DNA of 64,000 bases from Lachnospiraceae bacterium (GTDB taxonomy: Bacteria > Bacillota > Clostridia > Lachnospirales > Lachnospiraceae). Both the position numbers and the translations under genes were made by a program. Location: positions 186,001 to 250,000 of the forward strand of contig CAJTFX010000004.1 of the NCBI GenBank assembly GCA_910575555.1, read 5' to 3'. Below, piece after piece: positions 45,657 to 54,915 of the stretch. The notes beneath the pieces were generated by a model. That model did no database searches. It was not told the DNA's origin and saw only the letters and a program-made list of their open reading frames with translations. Numbering within the stretch: position 1 is the first letter of the stretch; every line of letters starts with the position of its first letter.

Positions 45657-46316
45657 TTAAACTTCTGATTCCAGATATTCCACCACCTCCGCAAGGCTGT
45701 CAAAGATTTCCATTACGCCTGCCCCGCGCATTTCTTCCAGATCTTCTTCAAATCCGTAGGAAACGCCGATGCAGTCAATTCCCGCTTCCCTTGCGCCCCT
45801 GGCGTCATACCGGCTGTCTCCGATTAACACAGCTTCTTTCTTATCGGAAATGCCAAGACGCTTCAATGCATCATTTAACACCTCCACTTTCTCCCCGATA
45901 TTCTCTTTCACCCTTGCCCCGCAAATCAGGTCGAAATACTGAGCGATTCCCAGACGCTCCAAAATCCGGCGGCAGGGCACTTCTTCCTTAGAGGAAGCTA
46001 CGCTGATTTGATACCCCTTCTCCTTCAGCGCCTTCAACGCCTCCTCCACGCCCGGAAACAATTCGCACTCAAACAGTCCGATGGTTTCATACCGTTCCCG
46101 GAAAATCATGTCCGCCTCCTTCGCCTTCTCTCTGGAAAATCCATATTCCCGCTGAAAGGAATCGATCAGCAGCGGGCCGATAAACCGCCGGATGGTATCC
46201 CGTTCCGGCGCGCCCATTCCATATCTTTCAAGGGTGTAGCGGACGCTTTTATCCACTCCTTCTTCTGTGTTCACCAATGTCCCGTCCAGGTCAAATAATA
46301 TGGTGGTCCTCTTCAT
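45657..46316 (-). CDS. HAD hydrolase, phosphoglycolate phosphatase-like
   Basis: 219 residues from ATG 46316 (AAAGGAGG ahead). Motif I TILFDLDGTLVNTEEG, a helical C1 cap, SVASSKEEVP (motif II region), and GDSRYDARGAREAG (motif IV). This is the Gph/PgmB-like subfamily. It acts on a small phosphate ester; substrate unknown. Located between the MoxR gene and ddh on one strand. Confidence 0.88.
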   Translation of the reverse strand: MKRTTILFDLDGTLVNTEEGVDKSVRYTLERYGMGAPERDTIRRFIGPLLIDSFQREYGFSREKAKEADMIFRERYETIGLFECELFPGVEEALKALKEKGYQISVASSKEEVPCRRILERLGIAQYFDLICGARVKENIGEKVEVLNDALKRLGISDKKEAVLIGDSRYDARGAREAGIDCIGVSYGFEEDLEEMRGAGVMEIFDSLAEVVEYLESEV

Positions 46317-46329
46317 TGTTTTTCCTCCT

Positions 46330-47913
46330 TTATGACAAACGTTCCAGTAATTTTCTGCGCTTTTCATCAAAAAACAATTCCTGATTATACTGATAATATC
46401 TCTCGCAGCCAGAGCCCTCCAGGAATTTCACACTGTAATAATTGGAATTCAGTTCTGTGATAAACATTACCATTTCCTGCCCTGTTCCAAAAGCCCCCTC
46501 CAGAAAATCAAAGGCATATTCCAAAGCCTCCGACGACTGGTTCTGCTGTCTCTCATAGGCTTCATTTTCCAGCGCAAATAATTCCTTTACCCGCACAAAG
46601 GAACGCTGTCTCTCCTGAATGCCTTCCAGTTTCAGGGTCTGGCCGAACCTTTCTAACGTATGCAGAATTCTTTGATACTGTTTATCCTCTTCCCGGCTGA
46701 GAAGTTCCGCCTTTTTCATATTTATATAATCTATATTTAACTTCTTGTAAATACCGGAAAACAATTGCTGTCCGTTGGAATTTTCCATTCGGCTGTCCGG
46801 CAATTGCTGTCCGTTAGAATCTCCCATTCGGCTGTCCGGCAATAGCTGCCCAACAGAATCTTCCAGACTGCACTGTGTCAGCTCTTTAAATTCCAACAGG
46901 CAGGACTGCAGCCCTTCCATATACGCTTCCCACTGCACAGCTTTTTTCATCAGCTCATTGACTCTGGAAAGAATCAGGCCCAGGACGCTGAGCCGCTCGT
47001 CAAACGAAGCATGTCCGATTTTCTTTAACAGAATTTCATCCAGATGGCCCCGGAAAATTTCTTCCAGCTGATAATCGGTCTGATACTTGTCATACAACTC
47101 CAGATAATTCGCAAAATCTTTGGCAATTTTCGGAAACTGGATATACTGGGCCACCACTTCCCGATCCGGTTTTTTTCCCAGCTTTTCATAGACCCCAATC
47201 AGCTCCGACAAATCCTCCCATCCTCTGGGCGTTGCAAAATTCCGGCCGTCCACGGTGGTTTCCATCTGGTAAAAGTTCTGTTTCCTGGTATTTAAATAGG
47301 AAATAACTGCTCCATGAAGCCCCTGCTGATAGGCATATTCTTTCCAGACTTCAAAATCTGCCTCCACGTCAATCCGTTTCACCCGATCCATGGTAACCAC
47401 GTCAAATTCCCGCACAGACTTATTATACTCCGGGGGATTTCCCGCTGCAACAATCACCCACCCTTCCGGTATTTTATGAGTTCCGAAGGATTTGCACTGA
47501 AGAAACTGCAGCATGGCAGGAGCCAAAGTTTCCGACACGCAGTTTATCTCATCCAGAAACAATATCCCCTCCGACAATCCCGTCTGTTCCATTTTCTCAT
47601 AAATGGAAGCCACAATCTCGCTCATGGTATACTCCGTTACGGCATACTCCCTGCCTCCGTATTGCTTTTTGGAAATAAAGGGCAGGCCGATGGCGCTCTG
47701 TCTGGTATGATGGGTAATGGTATAGGCCACCAGTCCGATTTTGCATTCTCTGGAAATCTGTTCCATAATCTGCGTCTTTCCCACCCCCGGAGGCCCCAGC
47801 AGAAGCATGGGCCGCTGACGGATCACTGGAATTTCATATGCTCCGTATTCATCTTTTTTCAGATAAGCTTCTATGGCATTTTTGATCTCTTCCTTGGTTC
47901 TTTTAATGTTCAT
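46330..47913 (-). CDS. MoxR-type AAA+ ATPase
   Basis: 527 residues. Walker A is LLLGPPGVGKTQIMEQ (about residue 35). Walker B is GILFLDEINCVSE (about 115), and sensor 1 lies in GWVIVAAGNPPEYNK. Residues about 355-385 hold three tandem copies of a short GQ(L/Q)LPDSRM-type repeat. MoxR ATPases act as chaperones with VWA-domain partners; the next upstream gene encodes one. The third gene upstream encodes a leucine-rich-repeat protein. Target unknown. Confidence 0.9.
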   Translation of the reverse strand: MNIKRTKEEIKNAIEAYLKKDEYGAYEIPVIRQRPMLLLGPPGVGKTQIMEQISRECKIGLVAYTITHHTRQSAIGLPFISKKQYGGREYAVTEYTMSEIVASIYEKMEQTGLSEGILFLDEINCVSETLAPAMLQFLQCKSFGTHKIPEGWVIVAAGNPPEYNKSVREFDVVTMDRVKRIDVEADFEVWKEYAYQQGLHGAVISYLNTRKQNFYQMETTVDGRNFATPRGWEDLSELIGVYEKLGKKPDREVVAQYIQFPKIAKDFANYLELYDKYQTDYQLEEIFRGHLDEILLKKIGHASFDERLSVLGLILSRVNELMKKAVQWEAYMEGLQSCLLEFKELTQCSLEDSVGQLLPDSRMGDSNGQQLPDSRMENSNGQQLFSGIYKKLNIDYINMKKAELLSREEDKQYQRILHTLERFGQTLKLEGIQERQRSFVRVKELFALENEAYERQQNQSSEALEYAFDFLEGAFGTGQEMVMFITELNSNYYSVKFLEGSGCERYYQYNQELFFDEKRRKLLERLS

Positions 47914-47982
47914 GACTGTTTCCTTTTTTTAATCTGCATTTAATTTTTATTTTTCAACTGGATTTTCCTATCCAACAAAAAG

Positions 47983-49290
47983 CTATTTTATATACAGCTC
48001 CTCCTGGTCCAAAATCAGCTTTATGGCCCAGGGCGGTACATCCACATCCTGATAATCCTCCCGGAAAAATACAAACGCCGTATCATACGCGGGCTTTTTC
48101 AGAGGAAATCTCCCATATCCATCTGTAAAATAAATCAGGCCCCGCAGCTTCCTGAAAGTTTTTTTCGCCAGAAGCAGGTTGACATATTCAAATGCCGGGC
48201 GAAAATCCGTACCGCCCATGCCCTTCACCTGAAACTGCTCCATATAAGCGGCAAGCTGCCTCTGATTTTCTATCACGATGTCAGACTGCACCCGCTCGTC
48301 GCACTGAAGGATGTGAATGCAGAACCTGCGGTAAAAGGATTCCGACTGGCTTAAAATACTGTAAGTTTCCTCCAGAAATTTCTGCACCAGGCTCGCCTTG
48401 CAGGACATGGAAGTGTCAATTACAATCACAAAATCCTCGATTTTCTGCACTTCCCTGGTTTCCTGATGCTCAATCAGGGGCATATTCCCGTATAATTCCA
48501 TGCCGTAATTATAAAAAATATAGTCAAAGCTGTCCAGATCCACCTGCAGTTCTTCCTTCAGCACACAGAATTTTCTCAAAAATTCCCGGTAATCATACCG
48601 TTCCCGGTTTTCGATATGAATCTGCTCTGCCAGACCCTTAGAATCCTCCGCCGCCTCTTTGGAAAAAGTCTCCAGCTCCGTTTCCATCCTGTCCCGGATG
48701 TCTTTCCAACGGTTCTGCTGTTCTAAGGGGGATTTAGGGCCCCTGTCCTTTTTCTGCCAGAGCTCATGCCCGTCCACGGCAAATTCCTGAATCATCCTTG
48801 CCAGAATACGGAGATCCGGTTCTGCCTGCTTCAAAAGGCGGAACACTCCTTCTCCGTGAATCACCGAAATCTTTTTCAGCAGCCCGTCATATACGGCTCT
48901 GCGGTAGGGCCTGGGCGGATTGCGCAGACAGCGGAGGGCAAGGCCGTCCAACACATACTCTGTGGCAATATCGCAGGAAAGATCCCAGAGCATTTCCTCC
49001 TCCGGTTCCGGAAGATTCCAGACATGCCCAAACAGACAGTGCAGAATACTGTGAAGATAGCAGCGGTTTACCGGCACATTTCCGATTCTGTACTGTTCAA
49101 TCAGAAATTCCGGATTATAACGGAATACTTTTCCGTCCGTTGCAGTTTTCCCCAGCGCCATAGAAGGCTCCGGCGCCAGGCTGTTCAGGGCAACATCCAG
49201 AAAACGCAGGTTCAGATACAGTTCGCTTCTGCAGTCCTTTAATATTTCATTGCAGACCTCTATTTTTTCCATCAAAGCTTCTTCAAACAT
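47983..49290 (-). CDS. VWA-like protein (DUF2201 type), partner of MoxR
   Basis: 435 residues. The N-terminal putative metallopeptidase-like domain has CYLHSILHCLFGHVW (about 78), where the usual HExxH glutamate is Ser, so it is probably not a protease. The C-terminal VWA domain has a complete MIDAS start FVIVIDTSMSCKAS (DxSxS, about 292) and later GGTDFRPAF. Such proteins pair with MoxR ATPases for protein or cofactor assembly. Gap to MoxR is 69 bases; gap to the LRR gene is 17. Confidence 0.85.
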   Translation of the reverse strand: MFEEALMEKIEVCNEILKDCRSELYLNLRFLDVALNSLAPEPSMALGKTATDGKVFRYNPEFLIEQYRIGNVPVNRCYLHSILHCLFGHVWNLPEPEEEMLWDLSCDIATEYVLDGLALRCLRNPPRPYRRAVYDGLLKKISVIHGEGVFRLLKQAEPDLRILARMIQEFAVDGHELWQKKDRGPKSPLEQQNRWKDIRDRMETELETFSKEAAEDSKGLAEQIHIENRERYDYREFLRKFCVLKEELQVDLDSFDYIFYNYGMELYGNMPLIEHQETREVQKIEDFVIVIDTSMSCKASLVQKFLEETYSILSQSESFYRRFCIHILQCDERVQSDIVIENQRQLAAYMEQFQVKGMGGTDFRPAFEYVNLLLAKKTFRKLRGLIYFTDGYGRFPLKKPAYDTAFVFFREDYQDVDVPPWAIKLILDQEELYIK

Positions 49291-49307
49291 AATCCTTCGC
49301 TTTCCTC

Positions 49308-50297
49308 CTATAAGGAAAAATGACGCTTCTTTTGGGGAAATCTCCGGTGGAAAATATCCATCAGACGGCTTACCGCCTCTGCATCTTTCCCGGCGTTTGC
49401 CGCCTGTATCAGCGTTTGTGCTTCCTCTCTTGTATCTGCAAACACCTCAGCCATCCAGTAAAGCTCTTTCCGGCTTTCCTGCTCCACCAGACAGAACGCA
49501 GCCCGCTTCCAATGCTCCCTCAGCCATCCGCCGTATTCCCTGCGGGCAGAACTTTCCAGACAGCAGGGAAACATCAGCCTTGAAACTGCCATATTCAGAA
49601 TATTTATAAAATCTATATTATATTTTCCAGTTTCAAATAATTTATCATATTCTGAAAAAACAATCTGGGTATTCCGGAACGTATTCCGATACTGAATGCC
49701 CATTCCATGGGTCTGGGTAGAAATAATCCTTGCCGGGGTATTTTCCACTGCCTCCTCAAAAAATTCCGGAAATACCAACTGCCAGAGGGGAGTGTCTTTG
49801 CCTGTTTCCGGACGCTGTTTTGGATTGCTGATTTCAGTTACCGGAACGCACTCCACTGTAACAGCCTGCTTCAAATCCTGAAGAATTTCCCGCAGACAGG
49901 ACGTTCCTTCCATCTGATGCATAACAAGATGAGAAAGCCCTTCACATCCGGTAAAACCTCCTGCTCCCATGAATGCAAGATTACTGTAAAAAGACAGCTT
50001 GTGAAGCCGGATGCAGTTATAAAACACATACCGCCCCAACCGCTGAATGGTCCGGGGCAGATACAGCTCTTCCAAACGTCCGCCGCAGATACAGGCAAGC
50101 TCCCCGGTGTACGCCGGCTCTTCTTCCATCTCTTCTGCAAAAGCATAATCGGAAAGTTCCGTCACCGGCATTCCTTCCAGCTGCGCCGGAACCGTCACCC
50201 GGCCGTTTTCCCCGTAGCACCGCAGAATGCAGATGCCGTCCTTTACTTTTTGATAGGAAAATTCCTGTTTCCCTGATAGGATTCCGTATCCTGACAT
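49308..50297 (-). CDS. Leucine-rich-repeat (BspA-type) cytoplasmic protein
   Basis: 329 residues. Residues 15-120 resemble BspA/LRR_5 repeats (ILRCYGENGRVTVPAQLEGM, LEELYLPRTIQRLGRYVFYN, LSHLVMHQMEG). The rest is helical and unrecognised. No signal peptide, unlike surface BspA proteins. The ATG at 50297 has GGGAG ahead and overlaps the folBK frame by 55 bases; no later ATG is plausible. Its place in the MoxR-VWA operon suggests it is a client or adaptor. Function unknown. Confidence 0.75.
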   Translation of the reverse strand: MSGYGILSGKQEFSYQKVKDGICILRCYGENGRVTVPAQLEGMPVTELSDYAFAEEMEEEPAYTGELACICGGRLEELYLPRTIQRLGRYVFYNCIRLHKLSFYSNLAFMGAGGFTGCEGLSHLVMHQMEGTSCLREILQDLKQAVTVECVPVTEISNPKQRPETGKDTPLWQLVFPEFFEEAVENTPARIISTQTHGMGIQYRNTFRNTQIVFSEYDKLFETGKYNIDFINILNMAVSRLMFPCCLESSARREYGGWLREHWKRAAFCLVEQESRKELYWMAEVFADTREEAQTLIQAANAGKDAEAVSRLMDIFHRRFPQKKRHFSL

Positions 50298-51142
50298 AAT
50301 TTTGACTCCCGTTCTTTTTCTATCTCCTTTAACATCCGGCCCACAGTTTTATGGTTCAGAGGGTGCCTCAGATAAGGCGCCAGTTCTGCCAGAGGCTTTA
50401 ATACAAACTCCCGGTTCTGCATATCCGGATGGGGAACTTGAAGCTCCATAGTGTCAATCACCCAGTTATCATAAAATATCAGATCTAAATCCAGCGTTCT
50501 CGGCCCCCAGTGCACCAGTCTCTCCCGGCCGGCCTTCTGTTCTGTTTCCTGAAGGGCCTTCAGTAATTCCCGGGGGCTGAGCAGGGTACGAAGCTTTATC
50601 ATGCCGTTTAAAAAATCCGGCTGCTCCGTCATGCCGTAGGGTTTTGTGGCGATTATCTTTGATACCTGTTCCACCCTGCAGTCTTTTCGGGCCTTCAAAG
50701 CCTCTATTCCCATCTGGATATAATTTTCCCGTTCCCCCAGATTAGAGCCGATGGCCACAAAAGCCTGATGCCATCCCCGTTCAATTTCCACCGACACAGA
50801 GGCTAACGGAAGGCCGATGGGCGCCCAGGGTTTTCTGATTTCCAACCTGATGTTCTCCATGGCAGGAAATTGCAGCAAAAGGGCTTCGGCCATCTGCTCT
50901 GCCGCAGCCTCAATCAGCTGAAAGGTATGCTCCGTCATAAAAGATGCGATAAAATGCGAGACTTCTCCATAATGTATTGATTTTGTTAAATCATCTTTTA
51001 ATCCAGCTTCCCGTGTGGAGGTGTACAGATCCGCATCCACTTCAAATTTCTGTCCCAACCGGTTCTCTTCCGGAAAAACCCCGTGTTTTCCAAAAACTTC
51101 AAGATTCCTGATGTGTATTTTATCCCATGCTTCCTCTCTCAT
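50243..51142 (-). CDS. Bifunctional dihydroneopterin aldolase / HPPK
   Basis: 299 residues from ATG 51142 with CCAGGAGG ahead. FolB (residues 1-122: DKIHIRNLEVFGKHGVFPEE, and SIHYGEVSHF) is fused to FolK (from about 126: FVAIGSNLGERENYIQMGIE, and PRTLDLDLIFYDN). Together they make 6-hydroxymethyl-dihydropterin pyrophosphate. The last 20 or so residues extend past the usual FolK end into the LRR gene's start. Part of the folate operon. Confidence 0.95.
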   Translation of the reverse strand: MREEAWDKIHIRNLEVFGKHGVFPEENRLGQKFEVDADLYTSTREAGLKDDLTKSIHYGEVSHFIASFMTEHTFQLIEAAAEQMAEALLLQFPAMENIRLEIRKPWAPIGLPLASVSVEIERGWHQAFVAIGSNLGERENYIQMGIEALKARKDCRVEQVSKIIATKPYGMTEQPDFLNGMIKLRTLLSPRELLKALQETEQKAGRERLVHWGPRTLDLDLIFYDNWVIDTMELQVPHPDMQNREFVLKPLAELAPYLRHPLNHKTVGRMLKEIEKERESKLCQDTESYQGNRNFPIKK

Positions 51143-51254
51143 TGCCTGTCCTCCTGGATTCTGTTTCGCCTGTCTGCTCCATTCCCTATGAGTTCTGTTC
51201 TTCCTGTTCCCAGCCAGAGCTGTCTGCACAGACCGCAGCTTTTGAAAACCTGTC

Positions 51255-52073
51255 CTATTCCATGCGCCATCCGTCCCGAATGGCTTCTGCCATCTGTACT
51301 GCCCGTTTATTTTCCTTCACATCATGCACCCGGACAAACGCGCATCTGCTTAACACCGCCTGCACGGTGGTAACCAGTGTTCCTTCCATCCGCTCCTCCA
51401 CCGGAAGCTCCAGCGTAAGGCCGATCACAGATTTTCTGGAAGTTCCCAGAAGCAGAGGAAATCCCAATTGGCGCAGCTCTTCGATTCTGCAGATAGCTTC
51501 TAAATTATTCTCATACGTCTTTCCAAATCCCACCCCCGGGTCCAGGATGATTTTATCTTCCGCAATTCCTGCTTCTCTGGCAATTTCCAGAGTTTCCTGC
51601 AGATCTGATTTCATCTCTTCCATAAAATTATGGTAATTCGCTTCCTTCCGGTTGTGCATCAGGCAGCAGGCCGCTTTTGTTTGGCTGATAAGCCCTGCCA
51701 TATCCCTGTCATACTTCAGTCCCCAGATATCGTTCACCAGGTCTGCTCCGGCCTCCAGACAGGCTCTTGCCACTTTTTCCTTATAAGTATCCACAGAAAT
51801 TGGAATATCAAATCTGGATTTTACCTGGGTGACCACCGGAACAATCCGCTGAATCTCCTCTTCCTCCGTAATCTGCTGATGGCCCGGCCTGGTAGATTCT
51901 CCGCCGATATCAATAATATCCGCTCCCTCCGCAATCATCTGCTCCACATGGGCAAGAGCCAGATTCAGACGGTTGAATTTGCCTCCGTCGGAAAAGGAGT
52001 CCGGCGTCACATTCAAAATGCCCATCACATAAGTATGTTTTTCTGTCTCAAATATTCTGTTTCCAATCTTCAT
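51255..52073 (-). CDS. folP: Dihydropteroate synthase
   Basis: 272 residues. Signatures: VMGILNVTPDSFSDGG (residues 16-31), DIIDIGGESTRPGHQQI, ILDPGVGFGKTYENNLE, and PLLLGTSRKSVIG. Joins pterin pyrophosphate with p-aminobenzoate; the sulfonamide target. Sits between the HD gene (14-base gap) and folBK in the folate operon. Confidence 0.96.
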   Translation of the reverse strand: MKIGNRIFETEKHTYVMGILNVTPDSFSDGGKFNRLNLALAHVEQMIAEGADIIDIGGESTRPGHQQITEEEEIQRIVPVVTQVKSRFDIPISVDTYKEKVARACLEAGADLVNDIWGLKYDRDMAGLISQTKAACCLMHNRKEANYHNFMEEMKSDLQETLEIAREAGIAEDKIILDPGVGFGKTYENNLEAICRIEELRQLGFPLLLGTSRKSVIGLTLELPVEERMEGTLVTTVQAVLSRCAFVRVHDVKENKRAVQMAEAIRDGWRME

Positions 52074-52087
52074 GTTTTCCTCCCATT

Positions 52088-52654
52088 CTAACAGAAAATT
52101 CCCTGATTTCTTCTGTCCTTACTCCAGTTGCACTGTGCTGCGGCGCTGCAGAAAAAGCAATTTCTGGAACGATTATCCGCTTCTTTGATCAAATGAATCA
52201 GCTCATCTTTCTGAATACTCCGGTGTCCTTTATCTCTGGACGGGCCCTGCTCTCCCCATTCCCGGTCTGCGGCCGTGCTCTTTCCCGCTCCCCGGTGGGC
52301 TGAAATTGCCGCTAAAATCTCCTGCTGCTCCTCTTTCGGATACTGAATCCGGGCCAGCAGCTGTTCTGCAAGGGCTGCGCCCGCCCTGTGATGGGGAATG
52401 CCCTGTTTGGCTTCTGAACGCCTGCCCAGATCGTGGAGAAGGGCTGTGAGATAAATTTTCTCCTTGAGGGCTTCCCCGGGTTTTCCTGTCCCTGTCTGTC
52501 CCCGTTCCAACGCCAGAATCCAGCCGATCCGGGCCACATCCAACGAATGGGAAAGCCCGTGCCTGCAGAAAATCCGTTCTGCCTCAGCCTGTTCCAGTTC
52601 TTCCACCCATTGCAGATATTCCGTTTCTTCCAATAAACGCTTCACATATTTCAT
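52088..52654 (-). CDS. HD-domain phosphohydrolase of the folate operon
   Basis: 188 residues. FCRHGLSHSLDVARIGWIL and TALLHDLGRRSEAKQGIPHH provide the HD metal ligands; DELIHLIKEADNRSR closes the domain. Clostridial folate operons often carry such a gene between folE and folP. It may take the phosphates from dihydroneopterin triphosphate, a step with no dedicated enzyme here; that role is inferred. The C-terminus (CFFCSAAAQCNWSKD) has Cys residues that look like a metal site. Confidence 0.85.
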   Translation of the reverse strand: MKYVKRLLEETEYLQWVEELEQAEAERIFCRHGLSHSLDVARIGWILALERGQTGTGKPGEALKEKIYLTALLHDLGRRSEAKQGIPHHRAGAALAEQLLARIQYPKEEQQEILAAISAHRGAGKSTAADREWGEQGPSRDKGHRSIQKDELIHLIKEADNRSRNCFFCSAAAQCNWSKDRRNQGIFC

Positions 52655-52670
52655 ATTCTGAGTTCACACC

Positions 52671-53228
52671 TTATCTGCCCATCATCCGCCAGAATTCCTC
52701 CTGGAGTTCTTTCTCTTCTTCGAACTTTCCTCTGGTTACCAGGGTTACGGTCTGGGTTCCCGGCTTCTTCACACCGCGCATGGTCATGCACATATGCTCC
52801 GCTTCCACCATTACCATCACCCCTTTGGGCTGCAGATACTCCATCAGTGCGTCTGCAATCTGCACTGTAAGCCGTTCCTGAAGCTGAGGACGTCTGGCAT
52901 AGACCTCCACCGTCCGGGCCAGCTTGCTCAGCCCAGCCACTTTTCCGTCGGGAAGATAGGCAATATGGGCTTTTCCATAAAAAGGCAGCAGATGATGCTC
53001 ACAAGTGGAATAGAACACAATATCCTTCTCCAACACCATGCCGCTGTCCTCCACAGAAAAAGTCTTATTCAGGTAAGGCTCCGGCGTCTGAGTCAGACCT
53101 GCAAAAATTTCCTCATACATTCTTGCAATTCTTTTCGGCGTCTCTTTCAGCCCTTCCCGGTTTACGTCCTCCCCGATTCCTTCCAACAGAAGGGCAACCG
53201 CCCGTTCTATTTTCTCTTTCTCTATCAT
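52671..53228 (-). CDS. folE: GTP cyclohydrolase I
   Basis: 185 residues. Zinc ligands lie in [20 protein letters not shown] (key CEHH) and [18 protein letters not shown] is also present. Converts GTP to dihydroneopterin triphosphate. The start overlaps the folC stop by four bases. Second gene of the folate operon. Confidence 0.96.
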   Translation of the reverse strand: MIEKEKIERAVALLLEGIGEDVNREGLKETPKRIARMYEEIFAGLTQTPEPYLNKTFSVEDSGMVLEKDIVFYSTCEHHLLPFYGKAHIAYLPDGKVAGLSKLARTVEVYARRPQLQERLTVQIADALMEYLQPKGVMVMVEAEHMCMTMRGVKKPGTQTVTLVTRGKFEEEKELQEEFWRMMGR

Positions 53229-54697
53229 AACCTGTTTCTCCTTACAATTTCCCTGATTTCTCCCAGATAGGACAGGGAACCAAAGGCCAGAATCATGGCT
53301 TTTTCTCCCGCTGTCTTACTTTTTGCACAGGTAAACGCCTGCTCCAACCCTTCTGAAACTGTCCCGCAAAAGCGGACATCTGAATGGTACGCTTCTGCCC
53401 GCTCTGCCAGCAGCGCTCCGTCGAATGCCCTGGGATGATTCGGCGTCACAGTAAACACCTTCCAGGCCAAAGGCATCATAATTTTCAGTATTTTATCATA
53501 TTCCTTATCTGCAAGTACCCCTATTATATAGATTATTTTGTAATTTGTAAAACCCATTTTCAAAGTTTCCCGCAATTTTTTCGCCGCATCCTCATTGTGG
53601 GCCCCATCAATCACAACCAGAGGCTCCCGGCACAGCCTGGAAAATCGGCCCTCCCACCGGGCCTGTTCCAGTCCCTTTTTCACCTGCTCATTGGTGATTT
53701 TCCATCCCTGTTTTCTTAAGAGTTCTATGGCCTTTATGGCGCATATGCTGTTTTCTGTCTGATACGCCCCTGTCATGGACAGACGGAGCTTCCCATAGTC
53801 TCCATAGGAAAAGCACAGGAAATTCTGTACCGTATCTTCTGTCTGTTCTTTCCCCTTATCGAAAGAAACGCCTCTCTCCACATAAAAGTCCTCCGCCTTC
53901 TCTTTCTCCTTATCGAAAGAAACGCCGCTCTCCACATGAACGTCCTCCGCCTTCTCTTTCTCCTTATCGAAAGAAACGCCGCTCTCCACATGAACGTCCT
54001 CTGCCTCATCTTTCTCTGCATAGACAAGCTCCGTATGCTTCTTTTGGCAGATCTCCTCCAGAACTTTTCTCACCTGCTCCTGCCTGGGCCTGACTGCCGC
54101 CGCAAAGCTGTTTTCCTTGATAATTCCGGCTTTCTGGCGGGCGATCTCCTCAATGCTGTTTCCCAGAAGCTTCATATGATCCATGCTGATGGAGGTCAGA
54201 ACGCTGACGGAAGGTTTCCTTATTATATTGGTGGCGTCCATAGCGCCTCCCATTCCGGTTTCCAGCAGAACGGCCTGACAGCGGCGCCGGTAAAAATACA
54301 GAAAAGCCGCCGCCGTTTCCACCTCAAAAAGAGTGGGATACACTCCTCTTTCTTCCATTTTATCACAAGCTTTCTTAATATCCGTCATCAGCTCCGCGAA
54401 TTCCTGCTCAGACACAGGCTGCCCGTTGACCTGATACTGCTCCCTTCTTTCAAAAACCGCTGGAGAGGTATACATTCCCACCCGGTAACCTGCTTCCTGT
54501 AAAACAGAAGAAATCATGGCGCACACCGAGCCTTTCCCATTGGTTCCCGCCACATGAATCACAGACAACCGCTCCTGCACATTTCCCAGCTCCTGCATCA
54601 GCTCCCGGATGCTGTCCAGTCCCAGAACGCTTCCCAGCTTCTCCCTCTCTTTCAGAAATTCCTGCGCTTCTTCCTTTGTTAAGATACGGTCTGACAT
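53225..54697 (-). CDS. folC: Folylpolyglutamate synthase / dihydrofolate synthase with repeat insertion
   Basis: 490 residues, longer than the usual 425-440. P-loop [17 protein letters not shown] (about 43), [14 protein letters not shown] with Mg-binding, and [14 protein letters not shown]. The excess is a charged insertion at about residues 230-290, made of three 18-residue repeats ([18 protein letters not shown]). First gene of the folate operon, after GGAGGGAACAGAAT. The insertion lies between the nucleotide- and folate-binding parts and probably forms a surface loop. Confidence 0.95.
   Translation of the reverse strand: MSDRILTKEEAQEFLKEREKLGSVLGLDSIRELMQELGNVQERLSVIHVAGTNGKGSVCAMISSVLQEAGYRVGMYTSPAVFERREQYQVNGQPVSEQEFAELMTDIKKACDKMEERGVYPTLFEVETAAAFLYFYRRRCQAVLLETGMGGAMDATNIIRKPSVSVLTSISMDHMKLLGNSIEEIARQKAGIIKENSFAAAVRPRQEQVRKVLEEICQKKHTELVYAEKDEAEDVHVESGVSFDKEKEKAEDVHVESGVSFDKEKEKAEDFYVERGVSFDKGKEQTEDTVQNFLCFSYGDYGKLRLSMTGAYQTENSICAIKAIELLRKQGWKITNEQVKKGLEQARWEGRFSRLCREPLVVIDGAHNEDAAKKLRETLKMGFTNYKIIYIIGVLADKEYDKILKIMMPLAWKVFTVTPNHPRAFDGALLAERAEAYHSDVRFCGTVSEGLEQAFTCAKSKTAGEKAMILAFGSLSYLGEIREIVRRNRL
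53841..54003 (-). repeat. 54-bp minisatellite inside folC
   Basis: Three in-frame copies of a 54-bp unit. Two are nearly identical and the third diverges (FYVER for VHVES). All encode the same acidic/basic 18-residue segment. Copy-number change would keep the frame. Confidence 0.85.
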
Positions 54698-54803
54698 ATT
54701 CTGTTCCCTCCAAAATAACCGGCAAGAAGTATCCGGTGTTCTAATATATTTATAAAGAAATTCTTAAATTTTATTGCCATATGTATAATTTTTGTGTTTT
54801 CAG

Positions 54804-54832
54804 TTGACTTTTTCAAAAAAATGAGATAATCT
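54804..54832 (+). promoter_or_regulatory. Promoter of the LTA-synthase-like gene
   Basis: TTGACT (54804-54809), 17-base spacer, TAATCT (54827-54832), 84 bases before the start codon. Confidence 0.65.
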
Positions 54833-54915
54833 TTGCTATGGAAAAAGCAGATTCATATTTTGTTTACAATTAGTTCATAAATGGAATTTTAATATAACTT
54901 AAGGATGGTGACACA

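Noticed and set aside
54450-54725. 91-codon frame upstream of and inside the folC start
   Set aside because: Out-of-frame shadow of the folC N-terminus; the GGAGGG site is positioned for folC.
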